Shown here: piece after piece, positions 6,168 to 9,314 of the stretch | Numbering within the stretch: position 1 is the stretch's first letter | How the letters are laid out: every line of letters begins with the position of its first letter | Origin: Candidatus Stahliibacteriota bacterium | Lineage (GTDB): Bacteria; Hydrothermota; Tepidihabitantia; B3-TA06 | Reading direction: 5' to 3' | Assembly: GCA_030670165.1 (NCBI GenBank) | Contig: DAOVCF010000072.1 | Span: forward strand, 1 to 9,314 | DNA length: 9,314 nt | Notes under the pieces: generated by a model | The model's database searches: none | What the model saw: only the letters and a program-made list of their open reading frames with translations | What the model was told of the DNA's origin: nothing | Position numbers and translations under genes: made by a program

Positions 6168-6404
6168 AACCCGTGTAGAGGAGAGCTGGGTGGAGGGGTT
6201 CGCCATACCATGCTGCGGTGAATTCTTGACTTTTGTTGTTGCCGCAAAGACACGGCCTTTGCACTCCAGAATTCAGTTTACACTTTTACGAGAATTTTAC
6301 ATATACAAGTATAGGGAGCAACTTTTGTTGGAACAAGGGTGAGGTTACTGTACTTCCGCACTATAATGGAGGGGGATTTTTCAGCAGACGAATATGGAGC
6401 AGTT

Positions 6405-6433
6405 TTGACAATCGAATGAATAAACATAAATCT
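6405..6433 (+). promoter_or_regulatory. Possible promoter of the 73-residue gene
   Basis: A consensus -35 box TTGACA lies at 6405-6410. The -10 region 16-17 bases on is weak (TAAATC, 6427-6432), though the whole stretch to the start codon is AT-rich. A perfect TATAAT at 6362-6367 is an alternative start with no good -35 box. Confidence 0.35.
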
Positions 6434-6455
6434 TAAATCATAAGGAGGTGATATT

Positions 6456-6677
6456 ATGCTTATAAAAAAATGCTACTACACAAAAATAGAAGTTTCAGAA
6501 TCTAAAACCATAATCGAAACCTTATCCGCCGATGAGATTAGAAACAATGAAACCGAAAAGCAAACTCGACATGTGTCGCTTTTGACGATACTAAAAATCG
6601 TCAAAATCGTACTTAATCTTCTGAATATCTTGCTACTGGTCATCCCCGGTTTGATTGACGGCTTCGCTTACATTTAG
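6456..6677 (+). CDS. Small AT-rich gene, 73-residue peptide with hydrophobic C-terminal half
   Basis: No family is recognised. The peptide has a charged N-terminal half (about 1-40, MLIKKCYYTKIEVSES onwards, rich in Glu, Lys, Ser and Thr) and a hydrophobic C-terminal segment (about 42-71, LLTILKIVKIVLNLLNILLL then VIPGLIDGFAYI) that could be a membrane span or an amphipathic helix. A near-ideal ribosome-binding site, AAGGAGGTGAT, sits 3 bases before the ATG, which is stronger than that of any other gene here and argues that it is really translated. The base composition is visibly richer in A and T than obg and dprA, with AAA and ATA codons, suggesting transfer. It lies between two 48-bp direct repeats. 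It could be a membrane-active peptide, a leader-containing precursor or a small accessory protein; sequence alone does not decide. Confidence 0.65.
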   Translation: MLIKKCYYTKIEVSESKTIIETLSADEIRNNETEKQTRHVSLLTILKIVKIVLNLLNILLLVIPGLIDGFAYI

Positions 6678-6706
6678 AGCTTCGGAGCTTCGCTCCTCGC
6701 AATGAC
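6678..6706. repeat. Fragment of a dispersed intergenic repeat
   Basis: Directly after the small gene's stop codon the DNA reads on the minus strand CGTCATTGCGAGGAGCGAAG and on through GCTCCGAAGCT, the form of an intergenic repeat seen in many unrelated bacterial genomes. It contains a small hairpin, GGAGC-TTC-GCTCC, at 6684-6696. It could act as a weak terminator stem but no T-run follows. Confidence 0.5.
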
Positions 6707-6744
6707 GAAGAGGAATCCCCTTCCCTGGCGGACAGCGTGCCCCT

Positions 6745-6770
6745 TGGGGTGCCAATTTTACTGCACCCCA
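6745..6770. repeat. Inverted repeat, 8-bp arms
   Basis: TGGGGTGC (6745-6752) and GCACCCCA (6763-6770) are exact reverse complements around a 10-base AT-rich loop. A competing short stem, GCCCC-TT-GGGG, overlaps its left arm. Confidence 0.6.
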
Positions 6771-6851
6771 TAGGGTAGGGGGTAAGGGGGCGGGGTACAA
6801 CTTGGCGCTTTGATTCGCTCCCCTTCCCCCGGCGCATCTTCGATTCGCCGA

Positions 6852-6872
6852 CCCCTTCCACCAAGGAAGGGG
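6852..6872. repeat. Hairpin, ACCAA-loop type
   Basis: CCCCTTCC and GGAAGGGG pair perfectly over 8 bp around the loop ACCAA. The same loop and nearly the same stem recur at 7092-7114, so the two belong to one repeat family. Confidence 0.7.
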
Positions 6873-6989
6873 AAATATATCTCTGCGCTCTCTGCAGATT
6901 TATTCTCCCCCCAGTTCCCTTGCGATCCTGGCTGCGATGATTACACATCTTAGCGGCCTTGGTGCTGATCAATCTCCCTCACCACCAGC

Positions 6990-7010
6990 CCCTCTCCCAA
7001 AGGGAGAGGG
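6990..7010. repeat. Hairpin, AAA-loop type
   Basis: CCCTCTCCC (6990-6998) and GGGAGAGGG (7002-7010) pair perfectly over 9 bp around AAA, followed by AATTTGC. Hairpins of this exact style are scattered between genes in many bacterial genomes. Confidence 0.75.
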
Positions 7011-7091
7011 AATTTGCTTCCTCTCTCTTGATGGGGCGAGAGTGCCACCGTCTGGCTGAGGATGTAGGTGGATATGGTTCCCCTCCCCCTA

Positions 7092-7143
7092 TCCCCCTCC
7101 ACCAAGGAGGGGGACTAGTATTCCTCCCCCTTGATGGGGGAGG
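7092..7143. repeat. Pair of mirrored hairpins
   Basis: The first stem is TCCCCCTCC and GGAGGGGGA around ACCAA (7092-7114); the second is CCTCCCCC and GGGGGAGG around TTGAT (7123-7143). The second is nearly the inverse of the first, with 8 bases between them, so the two could also pair with each other as one larger structure. This looks like a short REP- or MITE-like unit. Confidence 0.7.
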
Positions 7144-7183
7144 TGGCTTTCCGCTGGAAAGTCGGAGGAGGTGAAAGCTTGAA

Positions 7184-7214
7184 TGGAGTGCAATAACGCG
7201 GTTGTTGCACTCCA
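7184..7214. repeat. Strong 14-bp hairpin beside the second direct repeat
   Basis: TGGAGTGCAATAAC (7184-7197) pairs with GTTGTTGCACTCCA (7201-7214) around GCG, with a single mismatch that is a G-U wobble in RNA on the plus strand. It is followed by AAAGG rather than a T-run, so it is not an ordinary terminator. It stands 16 bases before the second 48-bp repeat and may be part of the same element. Confidence 0.8.
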
Positions 7215-7230
7215 AAGGATGTATCTGGGA

Positions 7231-7278
7231 AAGGTCAATGGAACGCGGGTTCTCCAACCCGTGCATATACAAGTAACG
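7231..7278 (+). repeat. 48-bp direct repeat, copy B
   Basis: This copy differs from 6120-6167 at only two positions (A for G at 7243 and T for G at 7251). Here the internal hairpin is perfect: CGGGTT and AACCCG around CTCC. The two copies, in the same orientation, bound about 1.1 kb with the 73-residue gene. Confidence 0.88.
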
Positions 7279-7448
7279 GACTGGAGAGTTCGTTCCACAT
7301 TATTCCCGACGCGCTGCCAGCTCGTCGCCGAGGTAGTCTCTCCCATCACTCATTATTCGCCTCGGAGTCAAGAAAGGCGGTGTTTGGTTGCCCCAGGTTG
7401 CCGATCACCACCCTCCGAGCGCCACCCAGCGCAGGCTACCTATGGGCT

Positions 7449-7626
7449 GGTAAGCAATCCCGATGAGATTGAACGTATAGAGAGAAGGCTTGAAGACGTT
7501 AGAAAGAAAGGCTATCTTGATTTTAAACAGATAGGATTTTCCGAACCTGCGTTGTACGAATACAGAGATCGATCAACTCGTCAATTCTCTATTGCATTCT
7601 TCAGGGTTAGGAGTAGCATCAGGAGG
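7449..7626 (+). pseudogene. Possible gene remnant upstream of the lipoprotein
   Basis: The open frame upstream of the lipoprotein start has protein-like composition here: NPDEIERIERRLEDVRKKG, a charged helix, then YLDFKQIGFSEPALYEYRD and RQFSIAFFRVRSS. Before about 7440 the same frame runs through the direct repeat and is not protein-like, and no start codon with a ribosome-binding site is found. It may be the 3' part of a gene truncated on its left side. It reads into the lipoprotein frame with no stop, which is either chance or a lost stop codon. No family recognised. Confidence 0.35.
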
Positions 7627-7635
7627 ATGAAAAAG

Positions 7636-8454
7636 ATGAGATTGTCATTTAGCCTGCTGGCGATCGGGCTAGCCTTGATAGGTCTGCCCGGCTGTAAGAA
7701 GCAGACGGATTCATCTCAGCCGCAGGCGGAGCAGCGCTGGTTGAAAATTACATACAAGGGTGATTCCACATGGCCGATATGTGATTCAAATAACATAACC
7801 GGATGGGAACTAGGGGAGAAGATAGTTTACTTATGGAATGTGGAACGTGGATTCCCTGACGTCTGGGTTGGTTTATATTACCCCTGGCAGGGAGAAGATT
7901 CAATAAATTATACCTGCGATTCTGAGGGGTTTTTGTGGGTCAATGGTGAACTTGTCGGCGGGTATTATTCTGAGCTTTGTTTGCTGCCCGACAGCCTCTT
8001 AAAGGGCATCTTAACCATAGAGGCCGATTACGACTATTACAATTATATCTTTGAACAATTCGATCCTCAACGCGCATTGAATATAGACGCACTCAAAAGG
8101 TTTCCTAAACTCTCTGTTATCTCAGCGGATATAAACTACTGGGATGTTCAGAGAAATCGGGCGATAAACACCTTTAAGATGATTCCCTCGAAGATTGACA
8201 TATATTTAACTTATGGTTCCTACTCGTGGGAGGATATAAGAGAACTTGCCGAGATAAAAGGATTAAGAAGCCTGAACCTCTGGTGCTACGGGATGCCTCC
8301 CAGAGGCATACTTAAATTGGCAAAGGTTGGGAATCTAAAGAGGGTGCATTTCTTAAGAGGAGTCGAATGCCAGCTGCTGCCCTTTTTACAGGCTTTTTTA
8401 CTTGGGTTAGTGCGCCCTGATTGCGAGATAGAGATGCCAGGTCGAAGAAGATAA
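7636..8454 (+). CDS. Predicted lipoprotein with leucine-rich-repeat-like C-terminal half
   Basis: The 272-residue product begins with a signal peptide (MRLSFSLLAIGLALIGLPGC) ending in the lipobox LPGC, with Cys20 as the lipidated residue, followed by a Ser/Gln-rich linker (21-33). It should be exported and anchored to a membrane. Residues 34-145 are rich in Trp, Tyr and Asp (for example WVGLYYPWQGED, WVNGELVGGYYSE). Residues 150-245 show spaced leucine patterns such as LKRFPKLSVISADI and IKGLRSLNLW then VGNLKRVHFL, resembling irregular leucine-rich repeats. ATG at 7636 is preferred because AGGAGG lies 9 bases upstream; another ATG at 7627 abuts AGGAGG and is less likely, and the frame opens upstream to 7183 through repeat DNA. 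The next gene starts 26 bases after the stop. No named family recognised. Confidence 0.8.
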   Translation: MRLSFSLLAIGLALIGLPGCKKQTDSSQPQAEQRWLKITYKGDSTWPICDSNNITGWELGEKIVYLWNVERGFPDVWVGLYYPWQGEDSINYTCDSEGFLWVNGELVGGYYSELCLLPDSLLKGILTIEADYDYYNYIFEQFDPQRALNIDALKRFPKLSVISADINYWDVQRNRAINTFKMIPSKIDIYLTYGSYSWEDIRELAEIKGLRSLNLWCYGMPPRGILKLAKVGNLKRVHFLRGVECQLLPFLQAFLLGLVRPDCEIEMPGRRR

Positions 8455-8480
8455 ACGTCCAACATTAAAGGAAGGTGGGT

Positions 8481-9314
8481 ATGATCTCGTGTACAAGAAG
8501 AGTTAAACCTGCTCGCATTACCCGCGAGGTTCTCATCAAACACAGAGACATGGTTTTCGATAAGATAGGTCCTTACACATTTACGTTCGAATTCGAAAGG
8601 GAGTTAGTAGAAGAAAGGAGATTCAACCAGCCTGAATACCCTGAGTATCAGGAACAACATGAAAGGTTAGCCCGTTTCTCCCAATTCATGAAGGTAACTA
8701 ATATCTCTCCAGAGTTTCGTGCAACGCGGTATACTGTGGCGGTTAAGATCAGTCCCTTCCAGGCTCTAGGGGTTTTAGAAGTAAATAGTGTAAGGGTAAA
8801 ATGGGGTATCTCTAATAAATGGCCAAGACGAGCACCTGAAGGCAGTGATACTCCCCCCTTCGGGATAGGGTTTTATACCCACTTCAGTGGTCCCTCTCCT
8901 TTCCCTCCCGAGGAAACACCATCTGACTTGCTTGAGGATGTGAGTGGGGGTACAAAGGGTCAAGACAAGGTCAGGGACATCCTGATGCAGAGACACCTTG
9001 CGAGTGCTGAAATTTTGGTTTCTTCGGAGTATCAGGTTAAAGACAATTACCAGCCTGATGAGGAAGGGAATCCGGAAGACTTTAGATGGTTAAGGATAGG
9101 GATATGGCATGAGATAATAGAGTTGGCCATTATTTACATGGCCACTGAAGGATTCTGTTTTCCCTACTGGATGTATCATAATCTTCTGGATACCGAAAAA
9201 AGGGGTGAAGGGCCCGAGAATTTTGCCCATAATGCAGTGATAGGAGTTCAGGCCCGTATACAGAACGATCAAGATTTGTGGCTTTACTGGGAGGGCGACC
9301 CGCCGTTTGATGCG
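8481..9314 (+). CDS. Unrecognised soluble protein, 3' end outside the window
   Basis: The frame stays open for 278 codons from ATG 8481 to the right edge, with AAGGAAGGTGG a few bases upstream. There is no signal peptide or membrane span, so it is probably cytoplasmic. The N-terminus is basic (SCTRRVKPARITREVLIKHRD), followed by an acidic and aromatic stretch (32-70), a beta-rich middle (82-134, such as RYTVAVKISPF and VNSVRVKWGIS), a proline-rich segment (137-148) and a Trp-rich acidic part (200-278: FRWLRIGIWHEIIELAIIYMA, given in two parts as FRWLRIGIWHE and IIELAIIYMA; then FCFPYWMYHN and DLWLYWEGDPP). I recognise no family. It lies 26 bases after the lipoprotein gene in the same direction and likely shares its transcript, so the two may act together, although one is predicted exported and the other not. 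Confidence 0.8.
   Translation, partial: MISCTRRVKPARITREVLIKHRDMVFDKIGPYTFTFEFERELVEERRFNQPEYPEYQEQHERLARFSQFMKVTNISPEFRATRYTVAVKISPFQALGVLEVNSVRVKWGISNKWPRRAPEGSDTPPFGIGFYTHFSGPSPFPPEETPSDLLEDVSGGTKGQDKVRDILMQRHLASAEILVSSEYQVKDNYQPDEEGNPEDFRWLRIGIWHEIIELAIIYMATEGFCFPYWMYHNLLDTEKRGEGPENFAHNAVIGVQARIQNDQDLWLYWEGDPPFDA

Larger units (their letters stand above)
5811..6455. other. Gene-free stretch with dispersed repeats
   Basis: No supported gene lies between dprA and the small gene at 6456. Short open frames here are made of the repeats themselves. The stretch holds an 11-bp array (5831-5885), the words AAAATGCA repeated near 5939-5955, a palindromic tandem (5964-5994), a degenerate piece at about 6079-6118 (GAGATTGCTCC and following) resembling the widespread intergenic repeat that reads CGTCATTGCGAGGAGCGAAG in many bacteria, the first 48-bp direct repeat (6120-6167), two GAATTC sites (6220-6290 region) and a perfect TATAAT at 6362-6367 without a clear -35 box. 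Confidence 0.6.
6707..7182. other. Gene-free stretch of G/C-rich hairpins
   Basis: No supported gene is present. Open frames here translate to low-complexity Pro, Gly, Ser and Arg strings generated by the hairpins. Apart from the five hairpins listed separately, the stretch holds runs such as GGGTAGGGGGTAAGGGGGCGGGG at about 6773-6795, described here only by its G-runs, which could in principle form a quadruplex. Confidence 0.55.

Noticed and set aside
6640..6972. Minus-strand 110-codon open frame
   Set aside because: It lies over hairpin repeats and opposite the end of the 73-residue gene, with low-complexity composition and no ribosome-binding site.
7183..7635. Long start of the lipoprotein gene at 7183
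   Set aside because: It would translate a hairpin and the 48-bp repeat and would bury the signal peptide and lipobox inside the protein.
1..9314. tRNA and rRNA genes, transposase genes
   Set aside because: No cloverleaf pattern, rRNA signature or transposase motif was found by eye on either strand.

Overview
The window reads as chromosomal DNA of an uncultivated bacterium, probably of the FCB superphylum or a WOR-3/Stahlbacteria-like lineage. This placement is inferred, not proven. It rests on a broken secreted-protein tail that looks like a type IX secretion sorting domain, a HypF fragment (NiFe-hydrogenase maturation), an Obg GTPase lacking a C-terminal extension, and intergenic DNA full of short hairpin repeats.

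Left part (1-3281), all on the minus strand: a UbiA-family prenyltransferase (3192-2260) with its own sigma70-like promoter. After it comes a gap holding two perfect 16-bp ParB-binding (parS) palindromes. A second promoter follows, then a run of a 43-residue single-span membrane protein, a 429-residue multi-span membrane protein with a lysine-rich tail, and the start of hypF, which runs off the window edge. The parS pair is the clearest discovery here and suggests an origin-proximal position.

Centre (3282-5810): a repeat-rich stretch with a frameshifted remnant of a secreted protein on the minus strand, then the plus-strand pair obg-dprA, which overlap by 7 bases. obg has no Shine-Dalgarno sequence and a promoter placed so that its transcript could be leaderless.

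Right part (5811-9314): accessory-looking DNA. It begins with a five-copy 11-bp tandem array and a tandem of PvuII-type palindromes. Two 48-bp direct repeats (46 of 48 identical) then bracket about 1.1 kb containing an AT-rich small gene (73 residues, very strong ribosome-binding site) and a set of G/C-rich hairpins. Beyond the second repeat lie a likely gene remnant, an unrecognised lipoprotein and an unrecognised soluble protein that runs off the right edge; the last two look co-transcribed. No tRNA, rRNA, CRISPR array or transposase gene was seen.
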